From Hydrogenophaga taeniospiralis (GTDB lineage: Bacteria; Pseudomonadota; Gammaproteobacteria; Burkholderiales; Burkholderiaceae_C): a stretch of 64,000 nt of DNA. The notes below the pieces were generated by a model. The model saw only the letters and a list, made by a program, of their open reading frames with translations, did not search any database and was not told where the DNA came from. Below are positions 18,639 to 27,664 of this stretch, piece by piece (position 1 is the stretch's first letter; every line of letters begins with the position of its first letter). The stretch is from the NCBI RefSeq assembly GCF_020510445.1, contig NZ_JAHBAG010000001.1:2332501-2396500 (forward strand), written 5' to 3'. Made by a program: the position numbers and the translations under genes.

Positions 18639-19189
18639 GGCGGCGTCCCCTGGGTCGGGAGCAGCAGCATGCACAGGGTGTGATCCATCTGCGCCGCGTC
18701 CTCGGGCGTGACCAGGGTCGGCAGGTGCTGGATGCCGATCAGTTGCGCGTAGCCCATCCTGGCGATCAAACGGGCCTGGGCCGGAGCCACCCCCATGCCT
18801 TGTGCGAGGTCCGTCAGGTAGGCGATGCGCTGGGCGTCAACGGCCTGCACCGTGGCGGCCACCTCGGCATGGCTGTTGCCCCACGCCCGCAAGGCCACTT
18901 CGGGCCTCATGTCCTTGCTGAACACCAACTGGCTCAGGCGCTCGCTGCGCAAGCGCGGGTCGTCGAACGCGGCCACCGCGTCAATGAGCTGCTGCGTGTA
19001 GGTGTTTTTCCAGTGGACGAGCAGGGCGCTCACGTAGGCGGGCTGACTGGCGAAGTGGTGATAGAACGACCCCTTGGTCACGCCCAGTGCGTTGCACAGG
19101 GTGTCGATCCGGAGTTGCTGCGGACCGCCATCGCCGAGCAGATGCAGGCCTTTTTCCAGCCAGTCGTTGCGGGTGAGGGGGGCGGCCAT
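18635..19189 (-). CDS. TetR-family transcriptional regulator
   Basis: A 184-residue TetR protein. The helix-turn-helix is at about residues 24-45 (LRIDTLCNALGVTKGSFYHHF) and the C-terminal part is a helical ligand-binding domain. It lies 3 bp downstream of a small membrane-protein gene and overlaps another one by GTGA, so all three form one operon. A perfect 10-bp inverted repeat upstream of the operon is the likely operator. The effector is unknown. The operon interrupts the purine cluster but has no sequence link to purines. Confidence 0.88.
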   Translation of the reverse strand: MAAPLTRNDWLEKGLHLLGDGGPQQLRIDTLCNALGVTKGSFYHHFASQPAYVSALLVHWKNTYTQQLIDAVAAFDDPRLRSERLSQLVFSKDMRPEVALRAWGNSHAEVAATVQAVDAQRIAYLTDLAQGMGVAPAQARLIARMGYAQLIGIQHLPTLVTPEDAAQMDHTLCMLLLPTQGTPP

Positions 19190-19192
19190 GTT

Positions 19193-19576
19193 TCAGGCGA
19201 CGCGGCGGAGCTGGCGGGGCGGCCAGGCCATGCGCAGGCCCAGCGCGACAAACAGCCAGGCGCCCGAGACGGGCAGCACGTAGGCCACGAGCAGGCCCAT
19301 GACCAACAGCGCCCAGCCCAGCGAGGCCGGTGCGGTGCCCAGGCGGTCCAGCCATTGCTGCGTCAGCCAGCCCAGCAACACCCAGGAAACGCCCGCCACC
19401 TGAAACCACAGGGCGGCGAACCGGTCCATGTGCATCACGCCCGGGCGCTCAATGCTGTGCCACCAGCCGGCTGCGCTCCACGCCGCCACGATGCCCCAGC
19501 TGAGCAGCAGGCCGATCGCACAATGGATCACGCCAATGGCCACGAGCAGCCAGCCACCACGTCGGTATGCCCACAT
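19193..19576 (-). CDS. Small membrane protein (DUF6463-like)
   Basis: A 127-residue protein with four hydrophobic segments, starting MWAYRRGGWLLVAIGVIHCA. The ATG at 19576 is preceded by GGAGG with a 5-base spacer, which is why the longer frame from 19654 was rejected. The layout resembles DUF6463 proteins, though that name is from memory of the family style. First gene of the operon with the TetR regulator; it is the most direct target of the operator 35 bp upstream. Confidence 0.7.
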   Translation of the reverse strand: MWAYRRGGWLLVAIGVIHCAIGLLLSWGIVAAWSAAGWWHSIERPGVMHMDRFAALWFQVAGVSWVLLGWLTQQWLDRLGTAPASLGWALLVMGLLVAYVLPVSGAWLFVALGLRMAWPPRQLRRVA

Positions 19577-19610
19577 GAAAACCTCCGGTTCAATGGTTTT
19601 TGGATGGCGA

Positions 19611-19635
19611 AACATACCATACCAAATGGTATGTT
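19611..19635. promoter_or_regulatory. Probable TetR operator (perfect 10-bp inverted repeat)
   Basis: AACATACCAT and ATGGTATGTT are exact reverse complements separated by 5 bp. The repeat lies 35 bp upstream of the first start codon of the TetR operon, where promoter elements would be expected, and in AT-rich sequence. Size and position are those of a TetR dimer site. It also lies on the upstream side of the second BMP gene, about 125 bp before its start, so it might affect that gene too. Confidence 0.65.
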
Positions 19636-19697
19636 TCAATGTCATCAACGGCACAAGCCGGTGCCTGGGACGGGCCCGGCGGGTAGAATTCCAGTCT

Positions 19698-19729
19698 GCG
19701 AGCCGGTGCTTCCCCGGCTCGCTTTTTTT
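19698..19729 (+). terminator. Leader terminator (possible attenuator) upstream of the second BMP gene
   Basis: The stem GCGAGCCGG / CCGGCTCGC is followed by seven T residues on the plus strand, 30 bp before the start codon of the BMP gene. No plus-strand gene lies upstream that it could terminate, because the neighbouring genes run away on the minus strand. It must therefore act on the leader of the BMP transcript. A TAGAAT at 19684-19689 could be a -10 box. Upstream segments GCCGG (19658) and CCCGGC (19675) could pair in an alternative fold, as in an attenuator or riboswitch; no known aptamer was recognised. Confidence 0.65.
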
Positions 19730-19758
19730 GTCCTTCGGAAGCCATGTAGAGGAACACC

Positions 19759-20856
19759 ATGTACAAAAACCTCGTGGCCCGGCGCGTCTGCGTCCTGGCG
19801 GCCGCCAGTTTTTTCATCCCTTTTTCAACCCACGCCCAGACGCCCGCCCAGGCGCCGCTGAAGGCGGCCTTCGTGTACGTGGCGCCGCTCACCGAGGCCG
19901 GCTGGGTGCGTCAGCACGAGCAGGGGCGCCTGGCGGTGCAGGCCGCTCTGGGCAGCCGGGTGGAAACCCGTTTTGTCGAGAACGTGCCCGAGGGCCCGGA
20001 CGCCGAACGCGTGATCCGCGACCTCGCTCAGCAAGGCCACAAGATCATCTTCACGCCCAGCTTCGGCTACATGGAACCCACGCTGAAGGTGGCGCGCGAG
20101 TTCCCGGACGTGAAGTTCGAGTCGATCACCGGCTACAAGACCGCGCCCAACGTGGCCACGGCCAACGCGCGGTACTACGAGGGCCGCTATCTGGCCGGCG
20201 TGGCCGCGGGGCGCATGGCCACGCAGGCCGGCTACGTCGCCGGTTTTCCGATCCCCGAGGTGGTGCAGGGCATCAACGCCTTCACGCTCGGCATGCGCTC
20301 GGTGAATCCGGCGGCCACGGTGCGCGTGGTGTTCCTCGGCGAGTGGTTCAACCCGCCGCGTGAGCGCGATGCCGCCATGACGCTCATGAACCAGGGCGCC
20401 GAGGTGCTGGCCTTCCACACCGGTTCCACCGCCGTCATGAGCGCGGCGCAGGAGCGCGGCAAGCTGGCCGTGGCCTACCACTCCGATATGCGCAAGTTCG
20501 CGCCCGACGCGCAGATCGCCGCCGTCACCCACCTCTGGGGCGAGTACTACACGCACCGCGTCAAGGCCGCGCTCGATGGCAGCTGGAAGAGCGGCAGCGT
20601 CTGGGGTGGCGTGAAGGACGGCATGATCCGCGTCGACGCCTACGGCAGCAAGGTGCCCGCCGCCGTGCGCGAGGAAGTGACGGCGCGCCAGGCCGACATG
20701 GCCGCCGGCAGGCTGCACGCCTTCGCCGCCAGCCACGGGGACGTGCGCGACAACGAAGGCCGGGTGGTGATCCCGGCGGGCAAGACGCTGGGCGACCCGG
20801 ACATCCTGAACATGAACTGGCTGGCCGAGGGCGTGCTGGGCAAGCTGGCGCGCTGA
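19759..20856 (+). CDS. BMP-family ABC transporter binding protein, second copy
   Basis: A 365-residue paralogue of the protein at 14634, with the same core motifs (ENVPEGPDAERVIRDLAQQ, GYMEPTLKVAREF, EWFNPPRERDAA). It has an ordinary secretory signal (VCVLAAASFFIPFSTHAQ) rather than a lipobox, so it is probably a soluble periplasmic protein. GAGGAACACC precedes the ATG. No permease or ATPase accompanies it; it may share the NupAPQ channel and widen the substrate range. Guanine deaminase follows 85 bp downstream, hinting at guanine or guanosine as ligand. A leader terminator suggests conditional expression. Confidence 0.88.
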   Translation: MYKNLVARRVCVLAAASFFIPFSTHAQTPAQAPLKAAFVYVAPLTEAGWVRQHEQGRLAVQAALGSRVETRFVENVPEGPDAERVIRDLAQQGHKIIFTPSFGYMEPTLKVAREFPDVKFESITGYKTAPNVATANARYYEGRYLAGVAAGRMATQAGYVAGFPIPEVVQGINAFTLGMRSVNPAATVRVVFLGEWFNPPRERDAAMTLMNQGAEVLAFHTGSTAVMSAAQERGKLAVAYHSDMRKFAPDAQIAAVTHLWGEYYTHRVKAALDGSWKSGSVWGGVKDGMIRVDAYGSKVPAAVREEVTARQADMAAGRLHAFAASHGDVRDNEGRVVIPAGKTLGDPDILNMNWLAEGVLGKLAR

Positions 20857-20940
20857 AGGAGCGCCGCGGCCCGGCATCCGCATGGGCCTTATGGGCCTGG
20901 CGGTATGCCGGCGGCGCTGGAGCCCGGTAAGCTAGCGTCC

Positions 20941-22224
20941 ATGCAAGCCTACCGCGCCGCCATCCTCCGTTTTTCCGACGACCACAGCCCGATCTACGAC
21001 GAAGACGGGCTGCTGGTGACGGGGCCGGACGCCAGCGGCCGGCATGTGGTGCAGGCCGTGGGCGACCACCGGTCGCTGGCCGGCGCGTTCGCGGGCGTGC
21101 CGGTGGAAGACCTGCGCGGGCGCCTCATCGCCCCCGGTTTTGTGGACCTGCACATCCACTACCCACAGCTCGACGTGATCGGCGCGCCGGCCGACGGGCT
21201 GCTGCCCTGGCTGACGAACTACACCTTTCCGCACGAATCCCGTTTTTCCGATGGGGGCCACGCCAGCGAAGTGGCGGGTTTTTTCCTGGACGAGCTGCAG
21301 CGCCACGGGGTGACCACCGCGCTGAGCTTCGCCACCTCGCACCCCGCCTCGGTCAACGCCATCTTCGAGCAGGCGCACCAGCGCGGGCTGCGCTTCATCA
21401 CCGGCAAGGTGCTGCAGGACCGCCACAGCCCCGACGGCGTGCGCGACGACACCGAACAGAGCCTGATCGACACCGAGGCGCTGATCCAGCGCTGGCACGG
21501 CGTGGACCGGCTGGGCTACGCGATCACGCCCCGTTTCGCGCCCACCAGCTCGCCCGAGCAGTTGCGCGGCGCGGGCGAACTGGCCGCGAAGTACCCGCAG
21601 GTGTGGATCCAGTCGCACGTGGCGGAAAACCTCGACGAAGTGCGCTGGGTGGCCGAACTGTTCCCGCACGCGCGCAGCTACCTGGGCGTGTACGGCGACC
21701 ACGGCCTGCTGCGCGAGCGCGCCGTCTACGCCCACTGCATCCACTTCGACGCGGCCGATCGCGCGCTCATGGCCGAAACCGGTGCGGCCGCGGCCGTGAG
21801 CCCCACCAGCAACCTGTTTCTGGGCAGCGGCTTCTTCGACTTCGCCGCGGCCGAGGCTGCCGGCATGCGCCACGGCCTCGCCAGCGACGTGGGCGGCGGC
21901 ACCAGCTTCTCGCCGTTCCACACCATGCTCGCGGCCTACTACGTGGGCCGCGAAGGCCACACCAAGACCGGCATGAGCCTCAGCCCAGGCCAGCTCTGGT
22001 GGCAACACACCGCGGGCGCGGCGCAGGCGCTGGGCCTGGGCGGTGTGGTGGGCAACCTGCGGCCCGGCAGCGAGGCCGACTTCGTGGTGCTCAACCCCAA
22101 GGCCACACCGCTGCTGGCGCGCAAGACCGATCAGGCGAACAGCCTGGACGAGCTGTTGTTTGCGCTGATCGTGTTGGGCGACGACCGGGTGGTCGAGCGA
22201 ACCGTCATTTCCCAGGCCCTGTAG
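20941..22224 (+). CDS. guaD: Guanine deaminase
   Basis: A 427-residue zinc amidohydrolase converting guanine to xanthine. Motifs include the metal-binding FVDLHIHYPQLDVIGAP, SHVAEN and HCIHFD, and the late aspartate region SDVGGGTSFSPF, as in GuaD. The ATG at 20941 was chosen because homology begins MQAYRAAILRF; a start at 20905 is possible. Its product xanthine is the substrate of XdhAB at 5-9 kb, so the gene completes the guanine branch while the deaminase at 17161 covers the adenine branch. Confidence 0.92.
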   Translation: MQAYRAAILRFSDDHSPIYDEDGLLVTGPDASGRHVVQAVGDHRSLAGAFAGVPVEDLRGRLIAPGFVDLHIHYPQLDVIGAPADGLLPWLTNYTFPHESRFSDGGHASEVAGFFLDELQRHGVTTALSFATSHPASVNAIFEQAHQRGLRFITGKVLQDRHSPDGVRDDTEQSLIDTEALIQRWHGVDRLGYAITPRFAPTSSPEQLRGAGELAAKYPQVWIQSHVAENLDEVRWVAELFPHARSYLGVYGDHGLLRERAVYAHCIHFDAADRALMAETGAAAAVSPTSNLFLGSGFFDFAAAEAAGMRHGLASDVGGGTSFSPFHTMLAAYYVGREGHTKTGMSLSPGQLWWQHTAGAAQALGLGGVVGNLRPGSEADFVVLNPKATPLLARKTDQANSLDELLFALIVLGDDRVVERTVISQAL

Positions 22225-22288
22225 AGCGCGGGCCCCGCACTGATGGCGGCATGCCGCCAGGGCCTGTCTTTGGCAGACCCGTTCGCGT

Positions 22289-23683
22289 TCAATGAGCGTG
22301 CGCGGGCGCGACGGGAATCTCCAGGATGAACGATGCCCCTTGTCCGGGGCCGTCGCTGTGGACGTGCAGGCTGCCCCCCATTTCCTGGGCGGCCAGCACG
22401 CAACTGTGCAGACCAAAGCCATGCCCGTTCTTGCGTGTGGTGAAACCGTGGGAGAAAACGCGCGTCAGATTCTCCGGCGCGATGCCTTCTCCGTTGTCCG
22501 TCACGGTGATGCGCAGCACGGCCCCTTCCACCCCTTCCAGCAAAACAGCACTCAGTGTGATGAGCGGCCGCCTGTCTGAGACGCCGTGCAAGGCCTGCTT
22601 GGCGTTGCTGATCAGGTTCACCAGCACCTGCAACACACGATGCCGATCCAGCAGGAGAGCGGGCAAAGTCACGTGGCCTTTGTCAACGTCCACTTTGTGG
22701 CGTGTCAGCGCATCCGCGTGCATGCGCAGCGCGTCGTCCAGCAGCTCGTCCACATGGGCGGACTCGACCATACGCGGTGCGCCCGCGTAGGACTGCTGGG
22801 TGGCGATGACCTGTTTGATGTGGTCGACACTGCTGCACAGTGCACCGAGTTCCGTCGCCATGGCTTCGTGCTCGACCTCCAGCGCCCGGGCCAGTTCGCG
22901 CAGATAGGTGGGCAGCAGCTTGCCTTTGGGATCCTGCGTCAAGAACCCACCCAGATCCTCGGCATGTGCATCCATCAAGCCGATGGCGCGCGTGAGCCCC
23001 TTGAGTTTGGATGCCCGCAACTGGGCGGCCATCAGGTCGGCCGACACGTTGACGCTGTTGAGCACGTTGCCCACGTTGTGCAACACGTTGGTGGCGATCT
23101 CGGCCATGCCCGCCAGGCGCGCCGTGGTGAGCAGCTGGGCCCGAACCTCCTCGATTCGTCGCTCCGCTTCCTTCAGTTCGGAAATGTTTTTCGAGGTTCC
23201 AAAGGTCCCGATCAGGTTGCCGTTCCGGTCTCTCCAGGGGCCTTTGGTGGTGAGGTACCAGACGACACGCCCGTCCGGGTGAACGGTTTTTTCGCTCTTC
23301 TCGACAATGGGTTTCCCGGTCCGGATGATCTCTTTTTCATCGTTGCTGAATTCACCCGCCCGGTCTTCGCCATAGATATCCGCATCGGTTTTGCCGATCA
23401 CAAATGTTTCAAAAGCGTCCTCGCTGGCCAGATGGGGCGGGAGGGCATCTTCACCGATGTCCGGATGCGCGGCACGGTAGCGGCTGATCGCCAGCCGCCG
23501 GAGGTTCTGAATTTCCGAACGGCTGGCCTTGACCAGGCGCGATTCCAGATCCTTGAAGAAGATGGAGTCCGGCGAGTTTTCCATCAACGTGCTCAACAGA
23601 TCCTGCTCGTTGATCCGAGGCGTGTCCGCCAGAGCCTCCGTCTCTGGACCATGGTCGTTGTCTTCAATGGATCGTGTCTTCAT
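22289..23683 (-). CDS. PAS-domain sensor histidine kinase
   Basis: A 464-residue soluble kinase. A PAS domain lies at about residues 35-175 (LMENSPDSIFFKDLESRLV through GTSKNISELKEAERR). The phosphorylation region carries the variant H-box NVLHNVGNVLNSVNV, typical of one HisKA subgroup. The ATPase domain has N-box LINLISNAKQAL, glycine box DNGEGIAPENL and the lid GHGFGLHS. No membrane segment is seen, so it probably senses a cytoplasmic signal. It is 50 bp downstream of a receiver-kinase hybrid on the same strand, suggesting they work as a pair. The start at 23683 was preferred over 23698. Confidence 0.85.
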   Translation of the reverse strand: MKTRSIEDNDHGPETEALADTPRINEQDLLSTLMENSPDSIFFKDLESRLVKASRSEIQNLRRLAISRYRAAHPDIGEDALPPHLASEDAFETFVIGKTDADIYGEDRAGEFSNDEKEIIRTGKPIVEKSEKTVHPDGRVVWYLTTKGPWRDRNGNLIGTFGTSKNISELKEAERRIEEVRAQLLTTARLAGMAEIATNVLHNVGNVLNSVNVSADLMAAQLRASKLKGLTRAIGLMDAHAEDLGGFLTQDPKGKLLPTYLRELARALEVEHEAMATELGALCSSVDHIKQVIATQQSYAGAPRMVESAHVDELLDDALRMHADALTRHKVDVDKGHVTLPALLLDRHRVLQVLVNLISNAKQALHGVSDRRPLITLSAVLLEGVEGAVLRITVTDNGEGIAPENLTRVFSHGFTTRKNGHGFGLHSCVLAAQEMGGSLHVHSDGPGQGASFILEIPVAPAHAH

Positions 23684-23733
23684 GGGGGCGCCTTGCATGA
23701 AACGGCCTACACGGATCGGACCATGGCCCCGGC

Positions 23734-25137
23734 TTACGTGGGGGCCTGTCGAATGGGCAGCGTGACGCGGAATGTGGTGCCTTGATCGACCACACTGTCC
23801 ACGTCAATCCGTCCATTGTGTTTTTGCACGATGCCGTAGGACAGCGACAGCCCCAGCCCCGTGCCTTTGCCGATGGGCTTGGTGGTGAAGAAGGGCTCGA
23901 AAATGCGTTTGAGCGTTTCAGGTGGTATGCCAGAGCCGGTGTCGCCCACCTCCAGCCACACGTGTTCCCCTTCGGTTCCCGTGCGAATGGTGATGCATCC
24001 ACGCGTATCGCCCATGGCATGGGCCGCGTTGACCACCAGGTTCATGACCACCTGGTTGATCTGGGACGCCAGGCATTCGATGCTGGGAATGGCGCCGTAC
24101 TCCTTCACCAGATCGGCCTTGTACTTGATTTCGCTGGCCACGATGTTCAGCGTCGAGTCGATGCCCTTGTGCAAATCGGCCCATTCCCACTCCTGCTTGG
24201 AGTCCACGCGGGAAAAATCCTTCAGATCCTGAACGATCTGACGCACCCGCACGATGCCTTGCTTGGATTCCCGCATGAGCACGGGAATGTCTTCTTTCAG
24301 GAAATCCAGTTCCACGCGTTCGCGCAAGGCCCGCAGGTGCTCGGCCACGTCGGGTGTGGGAATGCTGGACTCGGCATCTTCGTAGGCTGTGAGCAACTCA
24401 AACAATTGCTCGATATAGCCTTCCAACGTGCCGAAGTTTGAAAAGATATAGCCAATCGGGTTGTTGATCTCATGCGCAACACCGGCGGCCAGTTGGCCGA
24501 TGGAGGCCAGTTTCTCCGACTGGACCAGTTGCCCTTCCAGGTGCTTGCGCTCGCCGATCTCGTTTTGCAAAGCTTCATTGACGGTGCGCAGCTCACGGGT
24601 GCGTTCCTGTACCGCGTCCTCCAAGCGCGTGCGTTGCGCCGCGGCATCGTGTGTCATTTGCCATTTGGTGGTGAGCGCCGTGGCCAGCTGGAAGACCTCA
24701 ATCGCATCAAAGGGCTTTTTCAGGATGAGCAGCCGGTCACGTACCTCCAGTCGCGCCAAGATGTCGTCCCACGAACTGTCGGCATAGGCCGTGCAAATGA
24801 CCACCTGCAAGCGCGGGTCGCTGCGCCACAGATGTTCAATGGTTTGCACGCCATCCCACCCCGGCGGCATGCGCATGTCCACGAAGGCCATGGCGTACGG
24901 CCGGTTTTCCTGGAGGGACGCCTCTATTTTTGACAGCCCTTCCTGCCCCTGGTAGGCCGAATCGAGTTCAAAGGCGGTCAGGTCGGGCGCTTGGGCATCA
25001 TCGCCAAACAGGGCCGCCTCCACAGCGCTGAGTTCCCCATGTTCCAGCGCTTGGGGCATGAGGATTTTTCGAAAATCCTCATGGATGGCGGGCATGTCGT
25101 CAACCAGCAGGATGCGACGGTTTTGCGGAATCTTCAT
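23734..25137 (-). CDS. Hybrid protein: receiver domain fused to histidine kinase
   Basis: A 467-residue protein with an N-terminal receiver domain (RILLVDDMPAIHEDF, phospho-Asp in AFVDMRMPPGWDG, conserved Lys in LILKKPFD). A coiled coil and a HisKA domain follow (QLAAGVAHEINNPIGYIF), then a HATPase domain (VMNLVVNAAHAM, GDTGSGIPP, GTGLGLSLSYG). Receiver-first hybrids of this type receive phosphate from another kinase, here probably the downstream PAS kinase. GGAGG precedes the ATG. It lies 101 bp downstream of cydB on the same strand, so it may be co-expressed with the terminal oxidase. Confidence 0.87.
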   Translation of the reverse strand: MKIPQNRRILLVDDMPAIHEDFRKILMPQALEHGELSAVEAALFGDDAQAPDLTAFELDSAYQGQEGLSKIEASLQENRPYAMAFVDMRMPPGWDGVQTIEHLWRSDPRLQVVICTAYADSSWDDILARLEVRDRLLILKKPFDAIEVFQLATALTTKWQMTHDAAAQRTRLEDAVQERTRELRTVNEALQNEIGERKHLEGQLVQSEKLASIGQLAAGVAHEINNPIGYIFSNFGTLEGYIEQLFELLTAYEDAESSIPTPDVAEHLRALRERVELDFLKEDIPVLMRESKQGIVRVRQIVQDLKDFSRVDSKQEWEWADLHKGIDSTLNIVASEIKYKADLVKEYGAIPSIECLASQINQVVMNLVVNAAHAMGDTRGCITIRTGTEGEHVWLEVGDTGSGIPPETLKRIFEPFFTTKPIGKGTGLGLSLSYGIVQKHNGRIDVDSVVDQGTTFRVTLPIRQAPT

Positions 25138-25238
25138 CGCGGGTCCTCCGGGGAGTCGACGGAATTCTTTTCAAAATTATTAGAGCAGATTTCTCCTGGT
25201 TGCCGGTCTTTTCGCTTTCAGCGGTGTGCGCCAAAACG

Positions 25239-26243
25239 TCAGTTGTACGTGAGCGCCCGCGCCTTGCCCCAGAACACGCGGTACATGAAAGCGGTGTAGA
25301 CCACGATCACCGGCAGCGTGATCGCCACCCCGATGAACACCACCGTGAGCGACCCGGTGCCGATCGCCGCTTCCCACACCGTCATGCGGCCGATCACGAT
25401 GTCCGGAAAGATGCTGTAGGCCAGCCCGAAGAAGGCCAGCACGAAGATCAGCACCGTGGCCACGAACACCACCCAGCCATGGCCCGCTTTCACCATGCCC
25501 GGGTGTGTCACCACCCAGCGCACCGCGAAAAAGGCCACGGCACAGCTCAGTGGGATCGGCATCAGCGCGAACACCTCGGGCACGCCGAACCACTTGTCCA
25601 CCACCGCCGGGTTCACCAGCGGCGTGGCGGCCGAGATGGCCACCAGGGCCGCGCCCACGGGCCACAGCACGCGCCGTGCCCAGTGCACTGCACGCTCCTG
25701 CAAGGCGCCTTCGGTCTTCATGATCAGCCAGCCCGCGCCCAGCAGCACGTAGGCGGCGGGCAGCGTGAGCGCGATGCCCAGGCTGAAACCCAGCCCGAGC
25801 GGCCCGTTGTCGAAACCGGTGATGTAGCTGCCCAGCATCCAGCCCTGGGCCGCGCTGGCCAGCAGCGAGCCGCCGAAGAAGGCCCGGTTCCAGAACGGCT
25901 TCCAGACCAGCGGCGCCTTCACGCGGAAGTCGAACGCCACACCGCGCAGGATCAGCCCGATCAGCATCAGGGCCACTGGCAGGTACAGCGCCTGCAGCAC
26001 CAGGCCATGGGCGAACGGGAACGCCACCAGCAACACGCCCACGCCCAGCACCAGCCAGGTCTCGTTGGCGTCCCAGAACGGGCCGATGCTGGCGATCATG
26101 ATGTCCTTCTGCGCGTCGTCGGCCAGCGGCAGCAGCAGGCCCACGCCGAGGTCGTAGCCGTCGAGCACCACGTAGGCCAGCAGGGCCAGGCCCATCACGG
26201 CCAGAAAGATCAGCGGCAGCAGGTGGGCCCAGCTTGTGTCCAT
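25239..26243 (-). CDS. cydB: Cytochrome bd-type quinol oxidase subunit II (CioB)
   Basis: A 334-residue protein with about eight membrane segments, beginning LPLIFLAVMGLALLAYVVLDGYDLG, the conserved CydB N-terminus. It pairs with the subunit I gene 19 bp upstream to form a bd-type quinol oxidase that reduces oxygen with high affinity and low sensitivity to cyanide. The ribosome site CGGAGAATCCC precedes ATG 26243. No CydX-like small gene could be recognised after the stop, which fits a CioAB rather than CydABX enzyme. Confidence 0.93.
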   Translation of the reverse strand: MDTSWAHLLPLIFLAVMGLALLAYVVLDGYDLGVGLLLPLADDAQKDIMIASIGPFWDANETWLVLGVGVLLVAFPFAHGLVLQALYLPVALMLIGLILRGVAFDFRVKAPLVWKPFWNRAFFGGSLLASAAQGWMLGSYITGFDNGPLGLGFSLGIALTLPAAYVLLGAGWLIMKTEGALQERAVHWARRVLWPVGAALVAISAATPLVNPAVVDKWFGVPEVFALMPIPLSCAVAFFAVRWVVTHPGMVKAGHGWVVFVATVLIFVLAFFGLAYSIFPDIVIGRMTVWEAAIGTGSLTVVFIGVAITLPVIVVYTAFMYRVFWGKARALTYN

Positions 26244-26262
26244 GGGATTCTCCGAAGGGGTG

Positions 26263-27633
26263 TCAGACGCCGGCCTTGCCGAGTTCGGCGCCGTGGGTGG
26301 GGGAGGGCGCGTGCTGGACGGGGTGCTCCGCCATGTACTTGAGCACGCCCACGTAGGTGACCAGCAGCAGGCCGTAGACCACCAGGTAGGCGGTGAGGGT
26401 GAGCGCGATCATGGGCGGCGCCGTGTGGGTGGCCAGCTCGCTGGTGCGCAGCAGGCCGTAGACCATGAAGGGCTGGCGGCCGATCTCGGTCACGTACCAG
26501 CCCGAGAGCGTGGCCAGCCAGCCCGAAAACGTCATGCCCGCGAGCACCCAGAGCCAGGGCCGGGGCCACGGGTGGTGGCCTTCTGCCGCGCCCTGGCGGC
26601 GCTGGCGCCAGAGCCGCCAGGCGCTGAACCAGGCCACCACCAGCATCAGGCTGCCCACACCCACCATCACGCGAAAACCCCAGAACACCGGCGCCACCGG
26701 TGGGTGTGCATCTTTGAAATCGTGGATGCCCTGGACCTCGCCATCGAGGTCGTGCGTGAGCACCAGGCTGGCCAGCCGGGGGATCTTGAGCGCGTGGTGG
26801 GTGGTGCCCGCGGCTTCGTCGGGGATGCCGAAGAGCGTGAGCGGCGCGCCCTTCTCGGTGTCCCAAATGCCTTCCATCGCGGCGATCTTGGCCGGCTGGT
26901 GCTCCAGGGTGTTGAGTCCGTGCAGATCGCCGGCCAGGAACTGCAGCGGCATGGCCACCGCGGCCGCCACGATGGCCGTGCGCATGGCCTTGTGGGTGCC
27001 GGCCGTGGCGCTGCCCTTGAGCAGTTGCCAGGCGCACAGGCCCGCGATCAGGAACGAGGCGGTCAGCGCCGAGGCCAGCAGCTTGTGCGCGAAGCGGTAG
27101 GGGAACGAGGGGTTGAACACCACCGCCCACCAGTCGGTGGGGATGAACTGGCCGTTGACGATCTCGAAGCCCGCGGGCGTCTGCAGCCAGGAGTTGAGGC
27201 TGAGGATCCAGAACGCCGACAGCGTCGTGCCCAGTGCCACCAGCGCGGTGGCGGTCAGGTGCACGCGCTCGGACACCCGGCCCCGGCCAAACAGCATGAT
27301 GCCCAGGAAGCTGGCCTCCAGGAAAAACGCGGTCAGCACCTCGTAACCCAGCAGCGGCCCCGAGATGTTGCCGGTCTTCTCCATGAAGCCCTGCCAGTTG
27401 GTGCCGAACTGGAAGCTCATCACGATGCCCGAGACCACGCCCAGCGCGAAGCTGAGCGCGAACACCTTGGTCCAGAAGTAATACGCCTCCTCCCAGGCCG
27501 GGTCGCGGGTCTGGATGAAGCGCAGCCGGAAAAACAGCAGGAACCAGCACAACGCGATGGTGATGGTGGGGAACAGGATGTGGAAACTGATGTTGGCCGC
27601 GAACTGCATGCGCGACAGGATCAAGGCGTCCAT
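26263..27633 (-). CDS. cydA: Cytochrome bd-type quinol oxidase subunit I (CioA)
   Basis: A 456-residue subunit I with about nine membrane segments. The N-terminus (MDALILSRMQFAANISFHIL) has the conserved haem-ligand histidine region, and GRGRV and EKTGNISGPLLGYEVL are present. The protein is shorter than E. coli CydA (short Q-loop), as in the cyanide-insensitive oxidase CioA. It follows a GbsR-like regulator by 31 bp and precedes cydB, forming a regulator-oxidase operon. Confidence 0.93.
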   Translation of the reverse strand: MDALILSRMQFAANISFHILFPTITIALCWFLLFFRLRFIQTRDPAWEEAYYFWTKVFALSFALGVVSGIVMSFQFGTNWQGFMEKTGNISGPLLGYEVLTAFFLEASFLGIMLFGRGRVSERVHLTATALVALGTTLSAFWILSLNSWLQTPAGFEIVNGQFIPTDWWAVVFNPSFPYRFAHKLLASALTASFLIAGLCAWQLLKGSATAGTHKAMRTAIVAAAVAMPLQFLAGDLHGLNTLEHQPAKIAAMEGIWDTEKGAPLTLFGIPDEAAGTTHHALKIPRLASLVLTHDLDGEVQGIHDFKDAHPPVAPVFWGFRVMVGVGSLMLVVAWFSAWRLWRQRRQGAAEGHHPWPRPWLWVLAGMTFSGWLATLSGWYVTEIGRQPFMVYGLLRTSELATHTAPPMIALTLTAYLVVYGLLLVTYVGVLKYMAEHPVQHAPSPTHGAELGKAGV

Positions 27634-27664
27634 GGGGGGTCCAGGTGGGGGGCGAAAAGGGCCG

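Noticed and set aside
25140..25238. CydX-like small gene after cydB
   Set aside because: No start codon with a hydrophobic 30-40 residue peptide was found in the gap.
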